Of a DNA stretch of 64,000 nucleotides, positions 23,431-34,900 are shown one piece after another. A program made the translations under genes and the position numbers. The notes below the pieces were generated by a model. It saw only the letters and a list, made by a program, of their open reading frames with translations. It was not told the DNA's origin and ran no database searches. The stretch lies in NCBI GenBank assembly GCA_030686995.1, contig CM060693.1, positions 111,564,228-111,628,227 of the forward strand, read 5' to 3'. The stretch comes from Artemisia argyi. Taxonomy: Eukaryota; Streptophyta; Magnoliopsida; Asterales; Asteraceae. The stretch's first letter is position 1. Every line of letters starts with the position of its first letter.

Positions 23431-23620
23431 CATGAATATAATACATGAAAATTTCGGCCTACATGGACCGATATAATATATAGCACAACATTTCCACATA
23501 GTAGAGTCGCACTTGATAATTTTTGTTTGTACAACAATCAAAAGGCTACAAGTTCTTGAACTATGTCCCACATCCCGGGACTAGGAAAATAATACAAGCT
23601 AATATAATACCAGTCTACGT

Positions 23621-24574
23621 CTAGGCTCCTCCCGGTGCTCTAGATGGTCCAGGCTCTCCCCTCAAGCGGCGAATCTCACGATCCATCGCCACCACGATCT
23701 CCTCAAGATGCTCAAGTCGTAACTGAGAAGAAGCATCCCTACGCTCCAAAACAACTACTCTCTCTCGAAGCAATGTCAACTGGTCTACCTGCTCCCACTG
23801 GGTCTCCTGTGTCGCCTGAGCTCTATCTCGAATCTCAGGTAACTCCTCCCTAAGTAGCTCAATCTCCTCCTGATGCCTCAACTGTCGTGCCTCGAGTCCA
23901 TGGTAAGACACATCAATACTAACCCTGCCCTGAATCAAATCCTCAACCTGCTCCTCAACAGTCTCAAGTCGAGTGGTAATGATCTCATCAACTCTATACC
24001 CCAACCTATCTACTTGCTCCTGCTGAGCACCCATCTGATCCTCTAATGTAACGGCTGTAGGGCTCCTAGCTGCAGCCGCTCTAGAACTCTCACCTATGTG
24101 GTACTCTGGTGGTGGTGAAAAGTCATCAGTCTCAGTGGTAGGTGAATCTGGAGTGGTAAGCCTTGCACGCTTCCTGAGCGGCAAGAGTGAGGTAGGCATA
24201 GGGGTAGTAGTGGGTAAGGCTGGTGGTGGTGGTGTAGGCACAGTAGGACTAGGGAGACTCCTATAAGTAGATGTAGCATAACGAACTCTCTTCCTAGGGC
24301 CCTGAACAGTCTTATCCCTAGGGAACATAAGTCTCGGCTCTGAATGGATAGTAGTAGTAGGAGATGATGGTATGTCAGTAGGTATAGTAGGATGGACATG
24401 GGGAGTAGGAGCCGTCTCCTCCTCCTCGAAAGGTTCGGTATCATCATCTGACGCCAAAAGTGGCAACTCAGGTGTAGGAGAAACAAATGGTGAAACAGCA
24501 GTGGAGGACACAGAGCCCTCATCATCAGAATCTGATATGGTGTAAAGTATGATAGTGTTGGGATTCGAAGACAT
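23621..24574 (-). CDS. N-terminal gag-region ORF of element E
   Basis: The likely start is ATG at 24572-24574 (MSSNPNTIILYTISDSDDEG). An earlier in-frame ATG at 24649 would add a Leu/Tyr-rich stretch with no family support. The product is about 317 residues. An acidic Ser/Thr/Pro-rich N-terminal half contains basic patches (RKRVRY, LRKRARL). About 130 residues of predicted coiled coil then run from about 190 (DRLGYRVDEIITTRLETVEE, LRHQEEIELLREELPEIRD, LEHLEEIVVAMDREIRRLRG). It precedes the main gag ORF by about 520 bases holding the repeat array. Such leader ORFs recur beside Asteraceae gypsy gag genes (my recognition); their role is unknown, and scaffolding through the coiled coil is an inference. 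Confidence 0.65.
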   Translation of the reverse strand: MSSNPNTIILYTISDSDDEGSVSSTAVSPFVSPTPELPLLASDDDTEPFEEEETAPTPHVHPTIPTDIPSSPTTTIHSEPRLMFPRDKTVQGPRKRVRYATSTYRSLPSPTVPTPPPPALPTTTPMPTSLLPLRKRARLTTPDSPTTETDDFSPPPEYHIGESSRAAAARSPTAVTLEDQMGAQQEQVDRLGYRVDEIITTRLETVEEQVEDLIQGRVSIDVSYHGLEARQLRHQEEIELLREELPEIRDRAQATQETQWEQVDQLTLLRERVVVLERRDASSQLRLEHLEEIVVAMDREIRRLRGEPGPSRAPGGA

Positions 24575-24729
24575 GACTCTGTGATAATCAAGGTGAAATA
24601 AATAAATAACTCGCAATAATGGCATCACCCGAAATAAGTAAATATGCACTTATGATGAAATGATGATATGCTATGATGGTGTGGTTATAGTCTAGGGTCT
24701 ATGATGCAACCTAGTTCGCTATAACCTTA

Positions 24730-24744
24730 GCTCTGGTACCAATC
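24730..24744 (-). promoter_or_regulatory. Primer-binding site of element E
   Basis: On the minus strand TGGTACCAGAGC follows the 5' LTR after a short spacer. It differs from the tRNA-Met consensus TGGTATCAGAGC at one base. Confidence 0.75.
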
Positions 24745-27700
24745 TGTCACACCCCCAAAAATACCTGAATGGCAGCGGAATGGAATACCTGAGGGTGTAA
24801 CGGATCATAGCACACCAGCATCGAAATATTGAACGACCTAAAGTGTCGTTTATAAAATACATCGTTTGATTCATTCAAAATATTCAAAGTTATAAAACAT
24901 AGGTCCCAAAAGTTAGAAAAGGTTTAAGGAAACAAGTTTAATACAATCAAACGATAGTTCAAAGTGCATGAAATCCAAAAGTGACGCGTCATCCTCGATA
25001 CACAAAGTGACTCCATGCAATGCCATGAGAATATGCCTTAGTTACCTGAGAAATACATTGCGAAAAACGGTCAACATAAAGTTGGTGAATAATCATAGGT
25101 TTATAAGTAAATCTAGTGTACAAATGCCATAAGTAATGCCATGAAATAGGATGTCCGGAAAGTATATACATTGGCTCTTAAGCTCATGACCCCGAAGCTA
25201 GACGATACTTGGCCCCAATGAGTGTTTACCAGGCACTCTAATAATAAAGACATGAAATGCATTCGTTCCATTTGGAGCAACCCAAACACGAATGGAGGCG
25301 TCACCCTCGATAGATCTATCCACTCACTCCCGCTTAGTACTAGAAATTAACGGTCCATGATATAATAAGGGGACTTATCAAGACGTGGTAATAAGGCAAC
25401 TTAAGCAATGTATGAAATTTTATACTTAGGCATGTACACAAAAACAAGTAATGCAATGTATTCTCCCCCGTGGGATTTGAAATCAAAATATAGAATTAAA
25501 ACGGGGCTATGAAAACTCACCTCGAAGTGATGGTACAAAGATGGTGCAATGAGGTAAAAGTAGTCGGGACAATGAGGCGCGAGTACTAGCCGCAACCTAA
25601 ATGAATAATCATGATCTAACTTAGATCAAGCCGTAATGAAATGAATGCACATGCACATGATACTCATACCACTCGTAATTTGAAAATACTAGTTATCGTC
25701 GTAGTAAAATAGATTCCATACTTAGGAAAATAAGTCCTTATATAGGAGTATATAACTTGTCGTACTATCTCGTTAAAAAGTGTTAGCGTTAAATTCCTTG
25801 TATTGAAAACCTTGAAATATGTCGTTAAGTCGTATAAGTATTCTCTCGGGTCGTACGTATTCGTTTGATAAGAAAATAGTCCTTAGTAATATTTTCTAGA
25901 AAATATACCGTTTAGCGCGTACGTTATTATTTTTATTTGTGTCCATATATATATATATAGTTTGACGATGTTAGAATGGGTATAACTTTGTCGTTTTAGG
26001 CTCGTTTTCCTTGTTCTTTATGTCCACGGATTCGTCTTTGTATATACTAGTATATTTTAGATAACTCGGCTCTTTTAGGTTACGTTCAATGCCTCAAAAT
26101 ACCCGTCGTATTCTGCCAAACAGCAAGCAGTTTTCTAAGAAAAATAGTTTTCGTCGTTAAATTTGCAAAAATCATAACTCCTTCGTTATAAACTCGTTTT
26201 AATCCGTTCTTTCGCCTAAAGTTTCGTTTTTGAATGTATTTTCTAAATCTTTGGTCAAAAATAATCCATCACCCACTGATTTTCCCACGAAATTAAAATA
26301 GGGACAGTAGGTATTTCAAAAGTTTCAAAAACCATTTTCAAGTCTCTAAACTAGTTCCATCCTCCATCAAACCACTTTCAAACACCACAAAGCTAATCTA
26401 ATCCTACCATACACCTTCTTAGGGTGTCATGGGTCCTTAAACATCATCAATCCACTAGGTCTAACAAGGGTTACATATGTTTCCATTTCTAGGGCTTCAA
26501 AGTTAATATATACAAAAATGGAGTGGTACAAGTTGATGCATGTATAAGATCTTGTAAGAAAATTATATAAACATAATAATAACTTGTAAAAATCATAAAA
26601 ATGAGTTTGTTTACTTACTTGATGGTTTAGAGAGTTTAGATGATAAAAAGCCTACTAATCCTTGAGTTTTTATTTCAAAACTCTAACAAGGATGATTATA
26701 CAAACTAGTTTATATCAAGATCTTGTAAAATTTGTTGTTTCTTGCTCCTTGACCACCTAGGTCGATCCACACTCAAGAGAAAAGAGAGAAAAAGCTTTGC
26801 TAGTTGTAAGTAAAAGTGATTTTTGATAACTAAGTGAATGAAAAGTTTAATATATACTTGGGACAAAAGTTTGGTGTACATTTAAGAGTGTTGGTGAGAT
26901 TTTTAATGTTTGAAGACTTTAGGGGGGGGGGGGGGGGGGTTGGCCGGTTCTAAGGAGTAAAAAGGGGGGATATGTTTTGTGATTAGTTAGTAAAATTAGT
27001 ATTAGTAGTAAAGTGTAGTTAGGTTAGGTTTAGGTTTAAGGTTTAATCGGGTACCGGGTTTGTTAAAAATAAGTTTTGTTGAAGTTATTCGGGTCATAAT
27101 AAAGTTATAAAAATTGTAAAAATAAGTCGGGTACAAGTACGGAGAGTTAGGGTGATTATCGTTCAATTTTAGTGAAGACCGTCGTTATTAAGTTAAACGT
27201 ACGATACGTAATAGTTAAATTTCCAAAATACCGGGTAAATTAATATTATAGTTTTTATATTATAGAAATGAGTATAAAAATGTATTGGGATCATAGTCGG
27301 GAGTGTCGGACATGTTAGACACTTTTATAGTTCGCGTATTAGCGTTTACTTAAAATAAACGTACGTAAATCGTTAATTGTACCAAAAGTATAAATTTAAT
27401 TATCCTACGAGTGGAATAGTATGCAAGTGCCCTAATGATGATATGCAAACTATTTCTAGTCCGTATGAAGTGTCCCTGATAATAATGCATGAATTTGCTC
27501 CTGAACCAATACGGTTACGCGAATTTGAACACTCGTAAACTAAATTTACGATGACATGAGTAATGCACGTGAATAGTGGTTTTCTCTCGGAAATGAATAG
27601 TGTCAAGTGAATAGTAAAATTTCTGAATATGTCTCGGAATGTCAAATTGACCTAAAAAACGATGAATAGTAAAATGATGAATAGTGATCGATGAATAGTA

Positions 27701-27760
27701 ATTGGTGAATAGTAGAATGTCGAAGTTTGGAAAAATGACCTGAAATTGTGGGTTGTGACA
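24745..27760 (-). repeat. 5' LTR of gypsy element E
   Basis: This 3016-bp copy is near-identical to 14440-17451. Besides scattered single-base changes, the G-run (plus strand) next to TTGGCCGG is longer here (near 26922-26939). Transcription of E would start in this LTR and run toward lower coordinates. Confidence 0.9.
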
Positions 27761-27765
27761 AATAT

Positions 27766-28524
27766 TGTGGTATTCCCCACTTGGCTGTGATGTCAAATGT
27801 AATATAGTGGTATTCTCCACTTGGTTGTGATGTCAAACGTATTGTGGTATTCCCCACTTGGCTGTGATGTCAAACGTAATATTGTGGTATTCCCCACTTG
27901 GCTGTGATGTCAAACGTATATTGCTGTTTCCTTTCTAGACTTATTTTATATGACCTCATTGTCATCATTGTTTATCTGGCGACATTGTCAGCATTGTCAA
28001 AAATTATTTATTTATCAGTATTGCTACATTTATCTTTGAATCAAGATACAAGTATTACCTTTGTTCCCGTAAACATATTACATTTGGCAGTGGGTCGTAA
28101 ACACACAGGTTACAAGTCTCTTATGGCGGGACTTGTAACTGAGTGGATTTACGATGCCTTTGTTGGGAAATCTTCATTCATATGCATTACATTCTTTTTC
28201 ACAAGACTCTATGAACTCACCAACCTCGTGTTGACACTTTAGCATGTATTTTCAGGTATTAAGCAATGGCACGCTACAGGAGGTTTTGGCAGGGCATGGC
28301 ATGGTCATAGAAGACTCTGCTTATTCATTTGGGGACCGTTTTAAATTATTTTAAGGGCCTACTTCCGCACTACTTTTAACAATGTAAATTCAACATTTTT
28401 GATTAAACTATTTTATTCTAAATGATTGAAGTGAATCCATTTTTGTACTTGTGTTGTGATATCACTTGAGTTACACCCCAGCTGCATGTATGCTTCCGCT
28501 GGACCCGATTCTGGGGGTGTGACA
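27766..28524 (+). repeat. 3' LTR of element D, second part
   Basis: It continues the LTR interrupted at 14439 and ends GGGGGTGTGACA before GATCG. It holds further copies of the 40-bp unit (ends near 27798, 27838, 27875 and 27915), so the 3' LTR has four copies where the 5' LTR has two. The 52-bp unit duplicated in the 5' LTR is single here. Confidence 0.85.
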
Positions 28525-29340
28525 GATCGCTTTGTCACAGCAGTGAAACCCAACAAAGGACTGAGGAACACCAACTATGAACAGTTGTTTGCCTACTTAC
28601 AACAACATGAGAAACATGCAGCGTTTGATTGTCAACTAAGAGAAAAGCTCAATCCACCCATTACTAATGAATCACTTGCTTTCATGACCAGCATATTGCC
28701 TATCAATCAGCCTTTGTCATCAGTGGATCACTCATCTCTACAATCACCTGTTGCCATGAATACCCATCTTGACTCAGGGTATTCTCATATGGATAAGATG
28801 ATTGACAACCTTTCTAACCAAGTGACTCTGCTCGTTCAACAATTCAGAGCTGTACTTCCATCGACCAACAACTAACTCAGAGCTTCCTCTAATCCACGAA
28901 ATCTAGCTGTTGTGGAAGATGGAAGAGTAATGGTACAAAATGTTCAGGGCAGACAAAATGTGAATCAAAGGAATGCTGCTAGAGGCAATTTGCAAAACAG
29001 GATTGGCAATGTTAATCAGGGACAAAGAAGGCAACCCAAATGCTACAACTGTGGGGGTTTGGGTCACATTGCAAGGAATTACACTCAGCCAAAGCGTCCT
29101 CAGAACTCAAACTACTTCAAGGATAAAATGCTACTCATGCAAGCTTAAGAGAATGGAGTTGTGCTGAATGAGGAAGAACTGGTTTTTCTTGCTGGGGATG
29201 ATGGAAAGACATTTGATGATGATGTGGATGCACAACCTGTCTAGGATTTAGCTCTTAATGATCCAAACATCTTCCAAGCTGATGATTGTGATGCCTTTGA
29301 TTCGGATGTTGATGACGAACCCACTGCTCAGACCACCTTC
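28525..29340 (+). pseudogene. gag: Gag C-terminal part with CCHC knuckle (element A)
   Basis: The gag frame of A resumes after the GATCG duplication (FVTAVKPNKGLRNTNYEQLF). It runs through LREKLNPPITNESLAFMTS and a Gln/Asn/Arg-rich basic segment to the nucleic-acid-binding knuckle CYNCGGLGHIARNY. The last Cys of the CCHC box is Tyr (TAC at 29080-29082), so zinc binding should be lost. Stops at 28873-28875 (TAA), 29146-29148 (TAA) and 29242-29244 (TAG) each fit a Gln codon changed C to T. Beyond the knuckle the acidic stretch DLALNDPNIFQADDCDAFDS leads into the linker. Confidence 0.8.
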
Positions 29341-30664
29341 ATGGCCAATTTATCACCTACTGTCTCAGCTCCACAACAATCCGGTCCCTCCAAATCATCC
29401 ATCATATCTGAGGTACTAAAGTTATATGATGAATGCAATATTGATGGTGAATCGAAGAGTTTCTATGATATACGACAGATTAATGTTGGTGAAACGAATG
29501 TGACTAAATTGGAGAACATTAATGTTATTCCAACTGAGCTACAATCGGATCACAACATTAATCCTGAAGTATCTAGTGGAATTTCTTCTGTTTTTGTTAT
29601 TATAATGTGATGCATGAACAGAGGATTCATAACGAAATACAACAAACAGATGTTGCAGAATTAGATATTGCCAATATGGGAAATAGCAATGTTGTCCCAT
29701 ATGAACAATATGTAAAGCACAACGCTGAAGTTGTTGTATCAAGTGACACATCCTCTGTTGATGATAATATGTGTAAACTAGATATGTACACTGCTACTGC
29801 ACCTGATGACACACTGACCACTAGGATTAATATTCTTAAGGATCAAGTAAGGTGTTATGAACAACGTGTAAAAATTTGAACTTACTGAACGTGAACAAAA
29901 GATGGATTGGCAAATAAAGGCATATATAACTGAACATAATTTAAAGGAAGACGCATTAAAACAAGACATAAAATCTGTTCAGAATAAACTTGATCAAGTT
30001 GTTAAGGAAAAACTGAAAATTCAAGAGAGTTTAAGTGTGCTAAAAGGTGAATTTAGAGAGAAAGAAACTAAACTTCTAAATGAATTTTCCAATCTTAAGG
30101 GGTTGTAGAACAAGCTTGAAAATAAGTTATACATGCAAGGTCAAACCATTCAAACAGCTCAAATGGTTCAAAAGCACATGAAAATTAGAGATAAGCATAG
30201 TGACAAGGATTTAGGTGTGCCTAAAACAAATTTCCTTAAGAGCGTTAGAGCCACTCAACCGGCCCTGTATGATGCCAATGTTATGCTTACACCTAATCAT
30301 GCTCCCCCAAATAGCTGGTCTGATAAAGAAATAGATGATCTTGAGTCTGCCAATAGAGAGAAATTTGATAATAAAATGAAAGATTCTAAGTGCATTAAAC
30401 ACCGTGTCATTGTTAAACCCCGTGACTATTACGAACAAAACCGAGTGACTATTTTTGCACCTCAGACTAAGTTAACACCAAAAAGACGTATTTTGGCCAT
30501 TAGATGTTGAGAAAATGAAAACTGGTGAACTTAAGGCCAAGATTCCTCAAAAGCTTGCTGCCCCAACGGTGTATGTTGAAGATAAGACCTTAATAGATCT
30601 TCTTGAGCACTCTAGAATCGTTAGTTATGTTAATGTAATCACTAACACACTAATAGACAGTCTC
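29341..30664 (+). pseudogene. Linker region of element A polyprotein, frameshifted
   Basis: Frames at 29341-29610, 29607-29879, 29902-30108, 30133-30510 and 30515-30664 succeed one another with shifts. They read as one Lys/Glu/Asp-rich, mostly coiled-coil linker (RINILKDQVRCYEQRVKI, QNKLDQVVKEKLKIQESLSV, ENKLYMQGQTIQTAQMVQKH). This segment lies between the zinc knuckle and protease of large Asteraceae copia polyproteins. It carries no catalytic motif. Element C begins at 30665 and the linker continues at about 51476 on the far side. Confidence 0.65.
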
Positions 30665-31050
30665 TGTAACTTGTATTTTAAAGCGGAAACAAACACAAGT
30701 TTAATACTAAGAACTTTTGATCCTCTATGGATCTTTTAATAATAATGAAAGTGTTTTCTAAAACGTAACTCAATACATAATCGTGTGTTCCTTTTATACA
30801 CAAGGAACCCTAAACCGTTTCCCAAGAAACATATATTCTAAAACTACTCAAAGATATGCATTATCACTTCCTAAATAAACTCATGCATATCCAAATTATA
30901 TTACATAAAATACGGAATATCTATATCCGTAGAAACTAATAAAGTTGAAACTAGACTTCAGCAGATACACTCCTTCAGCAGGAACCAGCTCTTCAGCAGT
31001 ATCCTTCAGCAGTATCCATCAGCAGAATTCTTACTTAGCAGAATTCCCAA
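30665..31050 (-). repeat. 3' LTR of copia element C
   Basis: On the minus strand it begins TGTTGGGAATTCTGC (at 31050) and ends CAAGTTACA (near 30665). The purine-rich GGGGAGGAT lies directly upstream. TATAAAAG (minus) is at 30791-30798. The first part has six copies of an octamer close to CTGCTGAA (TTCAGCAG on the plus strand, 30957-31035). The 5' partner LTR is absent, so the ends rest on TG...CA and the polypurine tract. Confidence 0.65.
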
Positions 31051-31060
31051 CAATCCTCCC
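31051..31060 (-). promoter_or_regulatory. Polypurine tract of element C
   Basis: The minus strand reads TTAGGGGAGGAT directly before the TGTTGGG of the LTR. Confidence 0.6.
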
Positions 31061-31314
31061 CTAATCTTGAATTTGACATGGTTAAGTTCAAGATTCTTGA
31101 TAGATCTTGGAAGTTACATACCAAGAGGATTGAAATAATACAGCACCAGCAAAGAATCATCATCAGCAGGATCTCTATGATCAACAAATACTTGAAAGCT
31201 CCATTCTTTGTAGCAACAAATGACTAAATGACATCAAAACAAATTAGTTTCATACTATTCTCATCACATCCAGGTGTGTTAACTCCTGTGAGAGGTGAAT
31301 CATTGAAAATAATG

Positions 31315-31760
31315 GATTTGATGTCTCTTTACCAATAGCCATTACTACTGGAGTAGCCAAATGTTTTAAGGTACACTGATAACCACATGATTTTTAGCAA
31401 ATCATCAGCTATAAACGGATTTGAGATGTCTTTACCTGTAGTTGTTTGCTCAGGACTAGCCAATTATTTTGATGAAAAAATCATCTTGGTTAACTGATTA
31501 CCAAATATGGTTTTCCACTGCCTTTACCACAAGCCATATACATGTGGGCTAGCCAATTATTTGGAATCCATAAAGGAAAAATCCATGGTCAATTGACAAC
31601 CATTTCAAATCTCAGCAATGAAGCATGGGTGAGTTGATTACCCTATGGTTTTGAGCAAACCATTACAGCTATCAACAGATTTGATGTGTCTTTACCAAAG
31701 CTGTACCCGTTGGACTAGCTAACTTTTTGATGGAATAGTCAACATTAGGTAAGTTGATGA
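31315..31760 (-). repeat. Degenerate ~100-bp tandem repeats in the 3' region of C
   Basis: Four imperfect units recur between the LTR and the extra ORF. On the plus strand each holds GATTTGA..TGTCTTTACC (31315, 31418, 31678; partial at 31515), then a GGACTAGCCAA-like block, then TGATTACCA-like sequence and GAGCAAACCAT or AGCAAATCAT. Spacing is about 100, 100 and 160 bases. No coding is seen. Confidence 0.55.
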
Positions 31761-31827
31761 CCAAAGAATAGTGTGAGAAACACCAAACCTGCATACCATA
31801 AACATAATACTATACAACAAAAATGCT

Positions 31828-31829
<2 letters not shown>

Positions 31830-31868
<39 letters not shown>
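31830..31868 (-). repeat. 39-base A-run (minus strand)
   Basis: An uninterrupted T39 on the plus strand, that is A39 on the coding strand of C, starts about 47 bases after the stop of the extra ORF. It may be a microsatellite or the fossil of a poly(A) tail carried in with the extra gene. Confidence 0.8.
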
Positions 31869-31872
<4 letters not shown>

Positions 31873-31914
31873 ACAAAAAAATAAATAAGAAAAACATTAT
31901 AAAACATCATACCA

Positions 31915-34900
31915 TCAAACAGAAGCTACTCTGGAAGTCTTAGTTCTTTGTTTGAAGACTTTCACCAAAGATTCAGCAAACAATCTTGCATTCCCAACTG
32001 GATTAGGAGGAATCTCCAACTGTTGTTGAAGCATTTTCTCCATCAGAGACACTTTCAGAGGATATCTTTTGCCAATATCCATAATAAGCCTTAAACCAGT
32101 TGTAGTTTCCAACACATGAACATATGGCATAGGATAAAATTTCCAACTCTGAACTTTCCATCTCTGATTGTGTTTCCATATGTCATAACTAACACCAGTG
32201 GGAGTAGAAGAATCAAACAACACTCTTAGATCACCCAATAAGTACAATCCAGACCCTGTAGGAGTATGATTTGCATAATGTTTGTGAACCAAATCATTTA
32301 GAGTGACAAAATCCTGATGATCAACAAGATGTAGAATCTCTTGAAGAAATGTAAAGGATATAGAAGTTTTATCCAATCTATAAATGGTATTAAACTGGCC
32401 ATTTTCAGTTAACTCCCAGTGAACCAAAACATCTCTAGTTGCCTCAGGCCAATCATCAAGGGATCCTTCTTTGATAAATGAAGCATCAGAAGCATTCACA
32501 TCTATTAGGCTTTGTGTGGAATGTGAAGTTCTGACTCTAGCCATTCTCTTTGCTCTTCTTCCAGGAACATAAATAGCAGCATGAGGTGGAGAAGATGCAT
32601 CAGGAACTTCAACTTCAGTAGATACACCTTCTGCAGCATCAGTTTCCACTGATGGATTATCCAATTGTTCATCAGTAGAATCCTGAGAAGATTCAAATGC
32701 AGCAGATGCATATTGTTCATCCATAGCCTGCCTCATCTGTTTGGCTCTAGCAACTTGAAGTTCAACCTCTCTTAACTTAATCTCATGAAATCTTGCCAGG
32801 TCAGCTTCTTGTTCCTCATCTAACCTTTTAGCAGCCTCTTCACCCAACCTTTCCTCCTCTTTCTGGATGGAGGATCTTCTGCTATCACTGGAGCTTTACC
32901 TTTATCCACATAAGATAAAGCAGCAACATGTGGTACATCAGCAGAAGTATCAGGTAAAGATACCTTTTCAGCAACAACAGGAATATCCATGTTAACAGAT
33001 GAACCAACAGTGCCAAGAGTAATAGGAACATTCTTAGAAGCACCCATTCCATCTTTGTCACATCTAGACTTGATTCTATTATACATCTGAACCAATTGGT
33101 CATCTAGAAGTGCCCACACTTGTTTCCTAGTCCAAGCATTGTTATATAAAGCACTACTTTGACTTTTCACATATGTTCTCATGTAATCCCTCTGTTGTGC
33201 TTGAGTCATGGGCTTGTCTCTTTTAGCTTTAGCTTTTTGTTCATCTGCTACTTTCTTCCTCAACTTCATCACTTTCACAATTTCAGAAGCCCAGTCCTTT
33301 TTCTGCACCTTATTACCAAGAATGTCTGCAGCTAAATCAGGATTAGCAATCACTTGTTCTCCAATATGCTGCCAATCTGACTCATCAAAATCTTGAGCAG
33401 CAGCATCCAATTCTTTATGTCTTTCAATAGGCAAAGTAGAAATATATCTTTGAGTGGTAGACTGGTATGCTGAATCAAACTTGGCTTGCTGTGCCTCAGC
33501 CATATCAGAACTCTTCTTATAATCTTCCCATTCTTTGAAGAGTGTTTCTTGTGCATCTCTTTCTTCAGCTGTAACAATCTCATCCTCAGCCACTTCATTT
33601 CCTTCAGTAAAATCATCATGAGGAACATCCAAATCTTCCATAGGATCATCATTTAATTCTTGAACATCTGAATGAAGTATGTTATCAGTAGATCCTTGAG
33701 GCTTGAGGGTTTCAGTGATGTCATCAAGAGAAACTTGCTTATTCCCAGATACATTATGAACAGGGGAATTCAAATACTCATTCCCTGCCACAAAGAATGT
33801 ATCTCCTGATGTATGACCTTTATCAGTAGATTTGTCAGCAGCAATAACACTTGGTGATTGTTTCTCTTGAAGAAGATCAGTAGCTTCAGCCATAAGCACA
33901 TCATCACCACTAGACACTTTGGAAGATTCAGCAGCTTTCTTTGCCAAATATTGTCTTCTACTTCTTCTTCTTCTGCTGAATTGAATTGGTGGCTTAGATG
34001 GAAGTTCTTCAGCAGCTTTAGGAGCAGCAACATGATACTGTCTAGCAACTTCAGCTAGAATTTCAAGAGAATCCAAATTTTCCTCCTGATGCACTTCAGT
34101 AGTATCCAATCCACCCTTACTTTTCTTCTACTGATGCAATTGTGCCTCCAAATCCTGAACCTTACTTTTCAGCCTTTCAATTTCATTACCAAGAGTAGAC
34201 TTGGTATCAGCAAGCTCTTTTTGAAGATCATCTGTCTTTTTCATATACCTGCAAAGTGAATCATATACAGAAGTAAATGTAATAGAGTCTTCTGCCCTAC
34301 CAGCTGATTGCTCAGTGGTAAAAGGAGCTTCATTGAACCCAGCAGGAGAAACAGTCTCATGTACAACATTAGGAAAGCCTTCATTAAATGGCTCTCTCAT
34401 AGGGCTAGGTGTAGGTAGTCTAGTGAACTCAAGTTTAAGAGACTGAAATGTAGCTTCAAACTCATGAGTATGCTCAACTGGAGCATCCTGAGATGGTGAA
34501 ATGGTAGGACTAGGTGACATATGTGCAGGGGAAGGTGGTGGTAGGTCAGAAGAAATAGGTAATGGTTCAGCAGTTGTAGCTGGCTCTTCCTCAATTACCA
34601 CTGAAGGATTACCATCAGTAGCAACACCAGAAGATGATGGATTACCATCATCAGCAGCATTTTGAGTAGGCACATTACCGGCATCATCCCCCTCAACTAC
34701 ATTATCATTGCCATGTGGCAACATAGCAGCTAACATAGGGCGATGTTCCCCATTATAATTTGATTTCATTGAGGCAAACAACTTAGAACCAAGACTTTTA
34801 ATAGGCACATGGGTTCTATCTTCAGTGGTTATGTCTAAAATAATTTGTAAGAACCTAGGGTACATTAAGAACTTATGCTGTTGTTTATCAATATTTTCCA

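Larger units (their letters stand above)
14440..27760 (-). mobile_element. Gypsy (chromovirus) element E, TSD AATAT
   Basis: This is a 13.3-kb minus-strand element flanked by perfect AATAT at 14435-14439 and 27761-27765, inserted in the 3' LTR of D. The 5' LTR is 24745-27760 and the 3' LTR 14440-17451. In transcription order it has a primer-binding site, an N-terminal gag ORF, a repeat array, gag-protease, reverse transcriptase-RNase H, insertion F, and integrase with a chromodomain-like tail. The LTRs are nearly identical (about 14 differences by eye in 3.0 kb), so it is the youngest large element here. It is still defective: the protease-RT junction is deleted, F interrupts pol, and integrase has a TAG stop. 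Confidence 0.9.
8578..28524 (+). mobile_element. Gypsy element D with nested E, TSD GATCG
   Basis: The element starts TGTCACAACTCG and ends GGGGGTGTGACA. It is flanked by perfect GATCG at 8573-8577 and 28525-28529, and is inserted in gag of element A. Its own parts are the 5' LTR (8578-10603), primer-binding site (10607), a short decayed internal region (10621-13213) and a 3' LTR that is itself split by element E (13214-14439 and 27766-28524). The internal region keeps only traces of integrase and its C-terminal extension, so D was a deleted, probably non-autonomous gypsy element. The match of its integrase tail to that of E points to the chromodomain (Tekay/Del-like) group. Confidence 0.85.

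Noticed and set aside
23059..23571. Minus-strand frames of 64-92 codons rich in W, L and Y
   Set aside because: Translations of the 21-24-bp repeat array, not proteins.
24094..24591. 165-codon minus-strand frame overlapping the E leader ORF
   Set aside because: A shadow in another frame of the Ser/Pro-rich leader ORF, rich in Leu/His from CAC and CTC runs.
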